A stretch of DNA of 33,236 bases, taken from Chrysophaeum taylorii. Its lineage: Eukaryota > Sar > Pelagophyceae > Pelagomonadales > Pelagomonadaceae. This document shows positions 19,866-28,905 of the stretch, in pieces; position 1 is the first letter of the stretch, and each line of letters begins with the position of its first letter. The notes below the pieces were generated by a model. The model made no database searches. It had not been told where the DNA came from and was given only the letters and a program-made list of their open reading frames with translations. The DNA lies in the NCBI GenBank assembly GCA_029834535.1, contig JAQMWT010000204.1, positions 1 through 33,236 of the forward strand, written 5' to 3'. A program made the position numbers and the translations under genes.

Positions 19866-20510
19866 TTTTAGTTCAGAACGACTTGCACATAATTGCTTGA
19901 ACAACCTGGTTACTGATTGGAACTGAGTTATCTCAAAACGTGAGTTGACTCATCCAGGTCGCATAATACTGTACTAAGGGGAGTTTCTCAGACGTGGAAA
20001 AATTCAGAATTCATTGGGTCCGCCTAAATTTTTTGATCTCGACGAGCTTCCGCGTTGTTGAGTGGCTCGTGGTGTGTGTTTGATAATGGGATTGTCATGA
20101 TGACCGAGCTGGCGGGCAGCAGGTGTCATTTTGCGTGAAGGTCCTTGAGTGGTAACCATTGTGCACTGTTGTATTCAAACTAGATGTAGTTGAAAGTATA
20201 CAAATTAGAAGCGATGCGACCTTGATGGATCCCTTAACTTGAGTTTTCTAAAATTGCAAGGTGTCGTAACCGCACCATTGCTGGATATATGAAAGCGCGC
20301 GAAATGACGTCCCTGCCGAAGCATGATTGTGATGCCTTGCGAGTATGTCTTGTTTGGGTCTATGACTGTGCTTAAGTTGTTAGGAGACTTCAAACAACAA
20401 ATCACCTGAAAATAATCGCAATCACTGCCCATATAAAATTTGTCATGAGCACATGTCGCAGACGTTAAGGGAAGCGCAGTCCTAATCTAGAGCTGCGTGT
20501 TGAGTTTACC

Positions 20511-20960
20511 ATGGTTCTGGCGAGTGGGACGACACTCACTTCAAACAAATACCATGCTGTTGAGCTTGGATTCCTGGTAGCTCTGATGTGCATCAAGCTG
20601 TACCGCCGCATCTACACGCGCTTACACTCTCGGTTCCTCACGGTGCTCGTGCCCTTAATGAGTTTCACTTTATGTCATGTTTTGCGATGGGCGATGGCGC
20701 TTATGTCATGAACAGAGGCTGCGGCAGCCATTGTAACCCGAGAGATGGCGATTGTTACAGGATTCATTTCGAAAGAAGTTTGGTGGTTGTCACGAGGCTT
20801 TACTCTAACGTACTTTGGACTGGCCACGGTGGCACTTGTGCGTGTCGGAGTTCATGGCGGCAGGATGCTGCTTCTGATTCAGAAACCCTGTACACACAGT
20901 CGACGCCATCGTGCAGCATCATTATTCGCCCTTCATCGTGGCCTTTGCATGCTTGCCTAA
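20511..20960 (+). other. Possible remnant of a membrane protein (two hydrophobic frames in phase)
   Basis: Two short open frames, 20511-20711 and 20745-20960, lie in the same reading frame, separated by one stop and 33 bases. Both encode hydrophobic segments: ELGFLVALMCIKLYRR, FLTVLVPLMSFTLCHVLRWA and FTLTYFGLATVALVRVGV, which could be three membrane helices. No family is recognised. It may be a decayed gene with one in-frame stop, or chance. Confidence 0.25.
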
Positions 20961-22627
20961 AGGCTCTGTCATGTAATATCTGCCCCTTAATCCTCCCAAG
21001 AAAACGCGTGCGTAACTGTGCATGGTTCAAGCGAGGCTGGCCTTCACTGGTGTCTGGCGGTTACTGGCACTAGGCGTTCTCCACGCGTTAGTCCTAGCGT
21101 CTTACGATATTTTCTGGTGTTTGGCAGCAAGACCTTATTCCTGAACGAGGTGCCAAATCGTGGTTACGTGCTTTACAGCAAGGATGTTCTTAACGTGTAG
21201 CTGAAGCGTGAATTACGGTATAAATGTTAGCCCCAGCCAAGAAGTGTGCCTGCGATTATCACTGCCGCTGGTGCTTTCTGGGCCTTGCGTTCCTGCTGTA
21301 CGCAGGATAGCGCATTTTTGGAGCCCTCGTCAGTGCGCACTGCCCTGGGTCTTCCGGCCGAAACCTAAATCGTGGATGCAATAACTTGCTGATGCGTGTT
21401 CCGGAGCCGCACTATTGAGATCGAGCGGGAGTCGTAAAGTCGGGGATGCGAGTGAGGAACATCGTTAGATCGTCGAACTCGAAAGGTGTACGAAGAATTT
21501 GCGCCGCTCGGTTGGGGACCGGAATTCCTGGAAGTAACGGATGATCGTTGAAGCGCTGCTCTCCGAAGAAAAAGGTTGTGATCGACAAATTGGAAGGCGT
21601 CGGCTTTTGAGACCCACGAGGTCGGAGCGCTACTCCTGCATTACTGCTTCGCCCGTGGAGTTTGGGACTCGAGCTGTCATGTGAGACAATGACGCTATGT
21701 ACGGTGTGGGCTAAGACGACATGTTTATTAAGGTTGCGACAATGAAGATGACGACGCCGCCGCCACTGCCGACTTTGTCGGTACTTGTCTGATCGCACGA
21801 CGAGTGGCTTGGCGCGTGTGATTATCGGGGCGTTATTATCGTAGTAACATGCTGTACCGTGTCATTGGCGTGTCAGCCAGTTTCGCCTTAAGAATAATAG
21901 AGACATATAAAACTCCATCGCAAAGGAAGGGGCTTGTGCGATATATAGCCGATCGAAGCAGAATTTGGTGCCTCACTGATGTGTCCTGTTTCTACAACAA
22001 GAAGAGAGCTACAGTGACAGGGTAGTAATCACCTTACTCCGCCAAAAAAAAAGTTTCGTGAGCCCCCCCGACCCGATTACCAAGATGGGAGATGCGGCGG
22101 ACGGCCGAGTGACTGAGGAACCCGAGGACATTTAAATGTGCGAAGGCGGCGCGGATGAGGTGGCTGTGCACACAGACAGGCAGAAGCGGCAGCATGGCGG
22201 GCGTCGGACTAATGTCAACGATGAGGTGTTGTTTGGACGGCCGACAAACTCGCAGATTGCCGCGCAGGAGCCAGGAGTGGTGTCGTTGGCTCGCTTTAGT
22301 GGACTAAAATTCTCTATCTTGGAGAAGAAAGGGTGTCCGTCTCGTTAGGAAGCAGGTGGGCTCTGATTTTGTATATCGAGCTTTAGAAATTTCGTTGTTT
22401 CGAGGAGGGAAGCCCTTTGGTCCCTGGTCCCTGGGCAGGATAAAAAGAAGGAAGTTCCCGTCTATGAGGTCCACAGGTCGAGGCTGGATCTCGATCTCCG
22501 GCGCCCTCTCCACCCCTAGTCGGCGCGAAAAGCGCAAGGACGGACGTAAGCATCAATATGGAGCTCATAACTAGGCTTCGGGTACCCGGCACCCTGGCAT
22601 GTATATAGCTGAGTCCACTCGACATCA

Positions 22628-22724
22628 GGCTGCCGTCGTCTTCCCAACGCGCTGCCCGTGCTTACATGTGGCGATCGGGTCGCTCTGTTTCAAGCGACCG
22701 CAGCGCTTGCACCGTGGGTCTTTG
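22628..22724 (-). other. Short minus-strand coding-like segment with a Cys pair, next to an LTR fragment
   Basis: Directly outside the inverted LTR fragment, the minus strand reads RCKRCGRLKQSDPIATCKHG and ends in a stop near 22630. The C-x2-C ... C-x-H arrangement resembles a small zinc-binding segment. It is only about 32 codons, so this may be chance. It is of interest because the other edge of the retroelement cluster (32431) also abuts minus-strand coding. Confidence 0.2.
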
Positions 22725-22812
22725 TAGAGACACGTAAAAATCACTGTGCCCCTGGTAGAGAATGATGGCAGTGGTAGTGTCGATCTTACGCCCTGTCTCT
22801 AACGACACAAAG
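22725..22812 (-). repeat. Inverted, truncated LTR (3' part)
   Basis: On the plus strand this reads TAGAGACACGTAAAAATCAC and continues through CTGGTAGAGAATGATGG to CGACACAAAG. It is the reverse complement of the 3' half of the LTRs at 23215 and 32246. It is head-to-head with the complete LTR starting at 22813, so the pair can fold into an imperfect stem. Confidence 0.85.
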
Positions 22813-23009
22813 TAGAGATACAAAATTCTATTTAGGGCTAGTACCCCCCCTATCCTAGGGTTAGCACCCTCTCATCTCACACTTAAATTCAGAAAACATC
22901 GCTGTGTTATCAACACCGTGCTGTCCTCGTTGCTAGAAACAGGACAATGGCAGCCTACCACTGCTCTCACTCTACCGAAGGGTAGCGCAGTAGAAATTAC
23001 TGTTCTCTA
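22813..23009 (+). repeat. LTR copy A (diverged, 197 bp)
   Basis: It starts TAGAGATACAAAATTC and ends TTACTGTTCTCTA, giving the 6-bp terminal inverted pair TAGAGA/TCTCTA. It is clearly related to the LTRs at 23215 and 32246 but more diverged, with an ATCGCTGTGT core shared by all. It is followed by a leader with CCAGTCCGGTATCGGTAGAG, shared with the LTR at 23215. Confidence 0.85.
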
Positions 23010-23091
23010 GGTAACGGGCACCAGTCCGGTATCGGTAGAGTGCAGGATTTCCAGTTGAGTTCCGCTCTCTGAAGATCCTGAACCAAACAAG

Positions 23092-23217
23092 ATGACCACT
23101 CGCAATCAAAGCAACCAAGACCTTGCACGTAAGTTGTTAAACCAACAAACTAGGCATGACCAAGCCATGCAAGCGCAAGAAGCTCGCTTCAATGCCCAAC
23201 AAACTAGGCATGACTAG
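23092..23217 (+). pseudogene. Truncated Gag N-terminus of a second LTR element
   Basis: An ATG 82 bases after LTR copy A opens a Gln/Arg-rich, coiled-coil-like peptide of 41 residues (starts MTTRNQSNQDLARKLL). It ends because the first three bases of the next LTR, TAG, act as the stop. A 19-bp direct repeat (CCAACAAACTAGGCATGAC at 23142-23160 and 23196-23214) gives the repeated peptide QQTRHD. The leader before it resembles that after LTR B, but the peptide does not resemble the Gag at 24367. It therefore belongs to a different, related element cut off by insertion or recombination at 23215. Confidence 0.6.
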
Positions 23218-23400
23218 AAATAGAAAATTCCATTTAGGGTTAGGAACACCACCCCTTAACCTCACTCTCACACTTACAACCCCAAAATCGCTGTGTCGTA
23301 CACCGTGCTGCTCTTTGTGTCGGTAGAGGACAGGGCGAAAGGCAGCACTACCACTGCCACCATTCTCTACCAGAGGCACAGTGATTTTTACTGTTCTCTA
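23215..23400 (+). repeat. LTR copy B (186 bp), left LTR of the DNMT element
   Basis: It starts TAGAAATAGAAAATTCC and ends TTTTTACTGTTCTCTA. It is very similar to the copy at 32246-32430 over its whole length (shared CGCTGTGTCG, CACCGTGCTGCTCTTTGTG, ACCACTGCCACCATTC). The internal region begins GGTTTGGACCCAGTCCGG. A TGG four bases in could start a primer-binding site, but I could not match it to a tRNA. Confidence 0.9.
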
Positions 23401-24366
23401 GGTTTGGACCCAGTCCGGTACTGGTAGAGAAACGTCCTCCGAAAGACATCGATCTCGATCGACGTCTCGGACAAAGACTCAGGATTTCCAGAAAAGAGCA
23501 ATCTCCTGAAGTTCCTGGAAGTTTTAAGACCGTAGTCAAGTCTCATCGCTTGCTACTGGTGAAAAAGTGTGAACAAAGTGTGAAAGGCAACCAACAACGC
23601 GCAAAACACAACTGTGGCGGCAACTCCTGACCGCTAAGGCTTACCCTCCCTTTCTCGAGGCTTGATACCCGTTCAACGGGACGCCTTCCCCTACCTTCCT
23701 AGTGACATCATACCTCTCTCTTGTGAGAAGCATTCTTGCAGTATTCTTGTAGCATTCTTGCTATCATATACCATCTCTCCATCTGTTGAGAGGCCTGGTG
23801 AGCGTGAGCAAGGTGTGTGGCGAGCATATCCGGCCCCGAGTCCGTGTTTCCCTCGTTCAGCGAGGTCTAGGACGAGTCGGTGAGTACCCCCTTTGTCACC
23901 CGGGGGTCGGGAGTGGTTTTTCTGTGCCGCCATACGTGGTGGAGTACACGAGATCGTGCGACTACATCGGTCGCCGACGAGCGAGTGCTGCCGTACGTAT
24001 TGTATTACGTGGTCCGGATTTGTACGTGCGCCCTGATCAAGCACACGGAGTTCCTATGGACCGGTTTGCGTTGAGAATATACGCGAACGTTGTTTGTGTT
24101 CGTGCGATCCGAGTGACGACGAACACGCGTGCGAGTCGGAAATCGCAGCGCATTCTCCCGGGAATTGATTTTGGTATAGCTGAACGGTGGAAGCTGTTTG
24201 GCGAGTGGGATCGCTACCCACGGGCATTTTTGAATTGCCAGCGGATTGGAATTCCGCGAGTGCTGTTTTCACAGCGACAGATAGCGTTGTTGGAATCAAC
24301 GTGAATTACTTAAAGTGATCGGATCCGGACGTATTTCGAGATTCCTGATCAATATTTTGATACAGT
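23401..24366 (+). other. Long untranslated-like leader of the DNMT retroelement
   Basis: 966 bp between the left LTR and the Gag ATG. The first ~60 bases resemble the leader after LTR A (CAGTCCGGTACTGGTAGAG, GGATTTCCAG). A frame of 172 codons (23786-24304) has no ATG until its second half and no recognised domain; I treat the region as leader. It would be expected to hold the primer-binding and packaging signals. Confidence 0.5.
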
Positions 24367-25850
24367 ATGGATATAAACGCAGACGTGCGTGAGGAAGAAT
24401 CTCCTCCAGTTCTTCCCGCCGCCCCGGAGATAGGCCGCAAGGAAGGTGAATTAAGAGAGGCCGAGGAAGTCGACGTTGCTGACGTGCCCCCCGACGTGCC
24501 TCCGGATACTGCCATTTTTTCGCCGTTGAGTCCAACGACCCGGACCGTGGCGAGCGTGTTACGATTGAGCGCGGATCTGCAGCCCGAAGTCGACTTCGTG
24601 AAGACCTCGAGCGGAGACGTCGCGAAAATGAACGATTAGCTGAGCTCTTTGCCCGTGAAAGGGCTGAAGCGAAAGAGGAAGCGGCTCGACGAGAAGTTGA
24701 TATGCTCAGTGATGCCTTGCAGCAAGAGATTGAGACCTCGAAGACCCTACGTGAAAAGGCTGAACGATTTCGTCGTGAACGAGATGAACTGTTAGCCGAA
24801 CGTACGCGTCGGGAGAGTAGCCGCGAACGACCCGTGAGTCGACCCGAACCGGAAACGCCCGTGAGGCCGCCTGAACCGGAAAGGAACACTGAAACGGGGA
24901 ATGAACCTCCGCCCCGAGTCGATACGGAGACTGAGAGTAGGGCGGAAGTTGAGAATGAAGGTACGAAAATTTTACGGGGATTATCGCGGGGAATATCGCA
25001 GACGGTTTCGGACGCCTTCGAAAAGGGCAACTTGAGCCGATCCCGTCGACCCACTTCTAGTTTGAAGCCTGACAACTTCAAACTCGTCATCGACGGCCGA
25101 GATCAACGACAATTCAATTTGGATTCGGCAGCGATGATGCATACTTTAGCAGATGACCATTACTCGGTCGAGAAATTACGTTACCTCCTACCAGTGCATC
25201 TACGGGACACCGTTGCACCAATTTTTGAGGAACACTTCCAGAAATACGAGGAGCTCTGCGATGAGCTACCGCACGGTCCGTCGTTTTACTTGAAATTGGA
25301 TACTGACGATGAAGAGCATGGAGCCTCGGTTCGTCGCATCCGTCGTCTTAATGAGACGTATTGTGATAAGATTTTGGATTGTTTTAGATCGACTTGCCGA
25401 CCTCCGAGCACGCAGCAGGAGCTGCTCGACAAGCTGCGGAAGGTCACCCAGGCTTCAGTTCCGAAGAAGTCTGGGGAGCGGCACGTCCAGACGTATTGTA
25501 CCAGATTCCAATCGGAAGCCTTGGAGTTTTGTTCCGTGTCCAGCCGCACGATGGATGATGTCGATATCCTCGACCAGCTTATCAGTGAATTGACATCCAA
25601 GAAGTTGAGGGCCCGTGTGCGGACTATGAGGAGCGGACATCCTGATAGTTACTTGACTTTTCAGTCGATGGTGGCGCTTATTACGCGGCTCGAGAACGAC
25701 TTACGAAAGTTGATGGAGGAGGAGAAGGACCAAGGCCCTCCTAACCCGAAATCGAATAAACCGCCGCGAGGGCGGGAGGTCGAGCTATGGCCTCCGATCA
25801 ACAAGCCAAGCAAGATGCGGATAAACCGTCTGGGAATACGGATCCGCTGA
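24367..25850 (+). pseudogene. gag: Gag (capsid-type) of the DNMT retroelement, one frame break
   Basis: The ATG at 24367 opens an acidic, Pro-rich start. At the T-run 24515-24520 coding passes to the next frame (consistent with one lost base) and continues without a stop to 25850. The second part has a long charged Arg/Glu-rich coiled-coil-like stretch (about 24560-24830), a Pro/Glu-rich linker, then a helical core from NFKLVIDGRDQRQFN to LITRLENDLRKLMEEEKD that fits a retrotransposon Gag capsid region. Gag packages the RNA in cytoplasmic particles. The assignment rests on position between LTR and protease and on general character, not on a diagnostic motif. It overlaps the next frame (25787) by 64 bases. 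Confidence 0.65.
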
Positions 25851-26719
25851 TCTTACGAGAGCCTTTTTTGTGGGGCAAGAGAACGTGCAAGCACTGCGGG
25901 TTCTTCTGGACCACCCATGGTGAAGATGAACACGGAAATCGCGTGGTTTGCAACCGCGATCCGGATCGTTACTACTGTGCGATGTGGAAGCGTATTTGTA
26001 AGCAGAAGAAGCCACCCATATCGCGTTCCGATTGGGCGAAGCGTGATGATGCATCTCATGCGAACGCCACGCGCGGATCGGAGCCTTCTAATGAAATTCA
26101 ATCGGCCCTCGCCGATCTTGGAACCACAATGGCGACCATGGTGAGCGAGGTCAGAGGCATCAAGGATACTACGTCGTTTTCTACACGACAGCGAGACGGA
26201 CGATCACCTTCTAGACGATCGTCGCGACGACATCGAAGCCAGAGCCCTGATCGAAAAGCCAATACTCCTCAAAGCAGCCCGAGTCCCCGCCGTCACCGGA
26301 GCTCTAGTCGCAATTCGCGCCGGCGCCGACGTCATCGACATTACAATGACGAATATGACGGAAGTCGATATCAGGATAGTTCGGGACATTCGAGCGCAAC
26401 TTTCGCGTTCCAATCTTTATGCGACGCGCCGCCCTCGTCGGGTGTTGTCTTTTACCCGACGGCGCGCCCCGACCGAGTCTCCGATGATGCTGCCGATGTC
26501 GCCGTGACGAGCAGCCATCGTTTGCAACAGGAGCAAAATACCACCAACGCTCGGATCGTTCGGTGGCCTTCTACATCGCCTGTGGAAGCAATATCAGATG
26601 CTACTTTGGATTCTCCGCACTACTGGGAAGACTCAGATTCGGAGACCGACGAACCCATGCCGCAGGTTCCAGTCCCCCCATTCGTCAATGTGCATGTCTT
26701 GCAGGGCAGTTCACCATGA
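25787..26719 (+). CDS. Cys-rich and Arg/Ser-rich segment, probably the nucleocapsid part of Gag
   Basis: 310 residues from an ATG inside the end of the preceding frame, shifted by -1 relative to it. Near the start is C-x2-C-x17-C-x8-C-x6-C (CKHCGFFW ... RVVC ... YYC), likely metal-binding but not a retroviral CCHC knuckle. Residues around 130-190 are rich in RS/SR and poly-Arg (GRSPSRRSSRRHRSQSP, NSRRRRRHRHY), a basic RNA-binding-like region resembling splicing-factor RS domains. The C-terminal part is acidic and Pro-rich. By position it would be the nucleic-acid-binding half of Gag. Whether it was once fused to the upstream part (a one-base loss) or is translated separately cannot be decided here. 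Its stop at 26717 lies two codons after a GGCAGTT sequence. Confidence 0.55.
   Translation: MASDQQAKQDADKPSGNTDPLILREPFLWGKRTCKHCGFFWTTHGEDEHGNRVVCNRDPDRYYCAMWKRICKQKKPPISRSDWAKRDDASHANATRGSEPSNEIQSALADLGTTMATMVSEVRGIKDTTSFSTRQRDGRSPSRRSSRRHRSQSPDRKANTPQSSPSPRRHRSSSRNSRRRRRHRHYNDEYDGSRYQDSSGHSSATFAFQSLCDAPPSSGVVFYPTARPDRVSDDAADVAVTSSHRLQQEQNTTNARIVRWPSTSPVEAISDATLDSPHYWEDSDSETDEPMPQVPVPPFVNVHVLQGSSP
26705..26711 (+). promoter_or_regulatory. Candidate +1 ribosomal frameshift site between Gag and Pol frames
   Basis: The last Gag codons are CAG GGC AGT TCA CCA TGA. Downstream Pol is open in the +1 frame through this point (GTT CAC CAT GAT). GGC AGT T resembles the known Ty3 +1 site GCG AGU U, where a slowly read AGU is skipped by one base. 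The site is two codons before the Gag stop. Conservation in sister copies would be needed, since the frame relation could also be an indel. Confidence 0.3.
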
Positions 26720-27530
26720 TGACCTTAGACCTTTTGAGTTGACGTCGGGGACGACGTCTTCTTTTTCTACGGCCCCCCCCGAGGACGTTTTAGCCGAGAC
26801 CGTTTTAGCCGATGTTTTAGCTGATACAGTTTTGGTCGCAGCGGAGCCGACCACAGCGGCGCCGATGGAGGAGAAGTTGACGGGAATGTCCGGTTTGATG
26901 GACGAGAAACGACGATTGCCAGAAGAGATAAAGGCGGAAATATATGTGCCTCCGATTGAGGAGTGTCAGAATTTGTTGTCAGCGAAACTGGGGAATGAGG
27001 AAGCAGCCGAAGCGGCGAGAGCCAATATAGATTCAGAGGCGAGATGTGGAACGCCAGATATGGCAGCGGTGACGATGCAGATGCCGGTCGATGCGAAACC
27101 GGAGATACGATGTCATCACACTGCACTTTCGCCGAGCGATGGGGAAAGATCGAGCAAGACCTCATCACAATCGGTTGTTTGGACCCTGGTACACTTACGT
27201 TTATAGTTGGTCATATTTATAGACGACGAGACGGGCCGAAGTTCGCAACGACTTTAGGCGTGGATGGAATGGCTGATGTCTCCTATATTTGTCGTGGGAT
27301 GGTTGAAAAAGTGGCAAAGGATAGCATCATCCTTGACCGGGGCGATCTTCCAGTCGAGCGCACCCTGTACGGGTCAGGAATGAACAAGACGACTATCCAC
27401 AAATGGGTCGCATTGCGGATTGCGCTTGCGGACGACGTGGCCGTTCCAGTTGTTGCTATTGTGGCCGATACTAATCATCTATTTTTGCTGGGAGCGCGCG
27501 ATATTCGGGTGTTGGGAGCGCCATAGTGGA
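26709..27530 (+). pseudogene. Pol N-terminal spacer and retroviral-type aspartic protease, frame-broken
   Basis: The +1 frame after Gag encodes an acidic spacer (DVLAETVLADVLADTV, then PPIEECQNLLSAKLG) to about 27120. Coding then moves by -1 to a frame with VDGMADVSYICRGMVEKV (near 27260) and, at its end, FLLGARDIRVLG (near 27480-27520). Just after this a further -1 step near 27520 leads to IVDYPRNRIAF. This order fits a retropepsin: catalytic D-[ST]-G-A-[DE], then the hydrophobic LLG.D..  segment and the AxIDYxxxxIxF end. The active-site triplet here is D-G-M instead of DSG/DTG, so the copy is probably inactive or unusual. An intact protease would release Gag and Pol proteins. Confidence 0.6.
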
Positions 27531-28905
27531 CTACCCGCGAAATCGTATTGCGTTTCTCCGCACACAAGTCGCTTATGGGCGCAAGACGTTAAAGGTGCAG
27601 GATCGACGAGTCGATTCTCCGATTTTGACGTTCAGAACAACTTATGATGAGCGCAATCCCGTGGTAGTTCAGATTTATGGGCTACAGCACCATGCGATGC
27701 AAAAGAGCCTGAGCACAGTTGAGAACCGAGTCTACGCTCGCTTGTGCAAGATTGAAGACCTCCAGCGTCCACCGCCGAAACGACCGGGAGCTTCGACGAC
27801 TTGGGGAGTCCCTCCAGTTACGCCTTCTCAAAGTTCGAACAGCGATGCCTATGAAGTGATAGCCTATGCTGCGCGCACGATGAAGGTCGATCCTGGGCGC
27901 ACCTACTGCGTGCCAGTCGCTCTTTCAGAGCCCATGGAAACTGGGCCAGTTTTCGTTGCTACGTCTTCTGGGTACGAGCAACTTGGGGTAGTCGATGGAA
28001 TGTGTTCTTCTCCTGAGGATCATGATAAGTTCGCAGCTCGAGTGGCGATATCCTCTACCCAGGATGTGCCGACCGTGATTACTCAAGGTGAAGTCCTTGC
28101 TTTGGGCGATATTGTTCGTTTCGATGACGAGCTGAATGCTGAGACGGTCGACGATTTAACGAAGGATGGTGAAGCCGAATCTAACAAGGCTAACCTATCA
28201 TTCACTTTTTCGGTCGCAAGCCATCTTACTCAAGGCGATGCGGCTCCCGAACCGATGCTTTTGAGCTCGGAGCAGAAGGCGTCTCCTTCTGCCGATAAGA
28301 AGAAGAATTCTCGTCAAGAATCGCCCGGTAACAACGATTTCGACGGACGAACTGACGAGGAGGAAAAGAAATGCCGAGAAGTTACAGAAGGCGAGATTCG
28401 CCGAAGGTTCGAAAAGGTCCATTGGGTGCCGATCACGTATCGCAAGGTTGTGATGCTCTTTAGCGGCGCCGGAGGAAGTACTCTAGGGCTGCAACGAGCG
28501 AACGAGTTGTGCGGGACGTCGTTTCGAGTCGTCCTCGCTCTTGACTCTTCAACAGCTGCCAACAAGGTCCATCAGAAGAATTTTCCGAAGATACCTGTGG
28601 TTCAGCACACGCTCTGCGGACGATATGACTCGATCCTCCGATTGATCAAGGCTTATTTGCCTGAAGCGGAGTTGTCATCGTCGATGTGTATAGCGTCTCC
28701 ACCCTGCGTTCATTCCGCACTCTGCAACTTGACATCCAGAGATGTTGGCAGGGGTGTTACGGCCACTAACTGGACGATGAAGCTGTGCAAAATGGCTGGC
28801 TTCATGATGTGGCTGATTGAACAGGGGACGTCCATTATTTCTTATATAGCGCGCTTACACACTTACGTGTACGTCGTCCATTTTCATGATATCACGCAAC
28901 TCTGA
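27526..28905 (+). CDS. Pol segment: protease end, linker domain and N-terminal half of a C5 cytosine DNA methyltransferase
   Basis: 459 codons in one frame. It is not a separate gene: it opens with the last strand of the protease (DYPRNRIAF), so no start codon is implied. Residues about 110-220 are a beta-rich domain (MKVDPGRTYCVPV ... TVITQGEVLALGDIVRF) of the kind found between protease and RT in many gypsy elements. A charged Lys/Glu/Ser linker follows. From residue 305 the C5-methyltransferase fold starts. VVMLFSGAGGSTLGL is motif I (SAM binding). VVLALDSSTAANKVHQKNFP is motif II/III-like. ASPPCVHSALCN is motif IV with the catalytic Cys at residue 394 (codon 28705-28707). The frame stops at 28905, where the next frame takes over. 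The enzyme type transfers a methyl group from SAM to C5 of cytosine in DNA. Confidence 0.85.
   Translation: MDYPRNRIAFLRTQVAYGRKTLKVQDRRVDSPILTFRTTYDERNPVVVQIYGLQHHAMQKSLSTVENRVYARLCKIEDLQRPPPKRPGASTTWGVPPVTPSQSSNSDAYEVIAYAARTMKVDPGRTYCVPVALSEPMETGPVFVATSSGYEQLGVVDGMCSSPEDHDKFAARVAISSTQDVPTVITQGEVLALGDIVRFDDELNAETVDDLTKDGEAESNKANLSFTFSVASHLTQGDAAPEPMLLSSEQKASPSADKKKNSRQESPGNNDFDGRTDEEEKKCREVTEGEIRRRFEKVHWVPITYRKVVMLFSGAGGSTLGLQRANELCGTSFRVVLALDSSTAANKVHQKNFPKIPVVQHTLCGRYDSILRLIKAYLPEAELSSSMCIASPPCVHSALCNLTSRDVGRGVTATNWTMKLCKMAGFMMWLIEQGTSIISYIARLHTYVYVVHFHDITQL

Larger units (their letters stand above)
19866..22724. other. Long intergenic stretch with no recognised gene
   Basis: About 2.86 kb between the PP2A stop and the first LTR fragment. 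It holds the PP2A 3' end, scattered short frames and no RNA gene or known domain that I can identify. Two hydrophobic short frames near 20511-20960 and one minus-strand frame of 128 codons at 21412-21798 are the longest candidates. Composition is mixed, with homopolymer runs near 22045-22070. An ATG at 22085 opens 16 codons ending just before the 70-codon frame at 22136-22348, which is unrecognised. Confidence 0.5.

Noticed and set aside
21412..21798. 128-codon minus-strand frame
   Set aside because: No family or neighbour supports it, and it lies in an otherwise featureless intergenic region.
23786..24304. 172-codon frame between the left LTR and Gag
   Set aside because: There is no ATG in its first half and no recognisable domain, and it lies in the expected leader. 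It was left as leader sequence.
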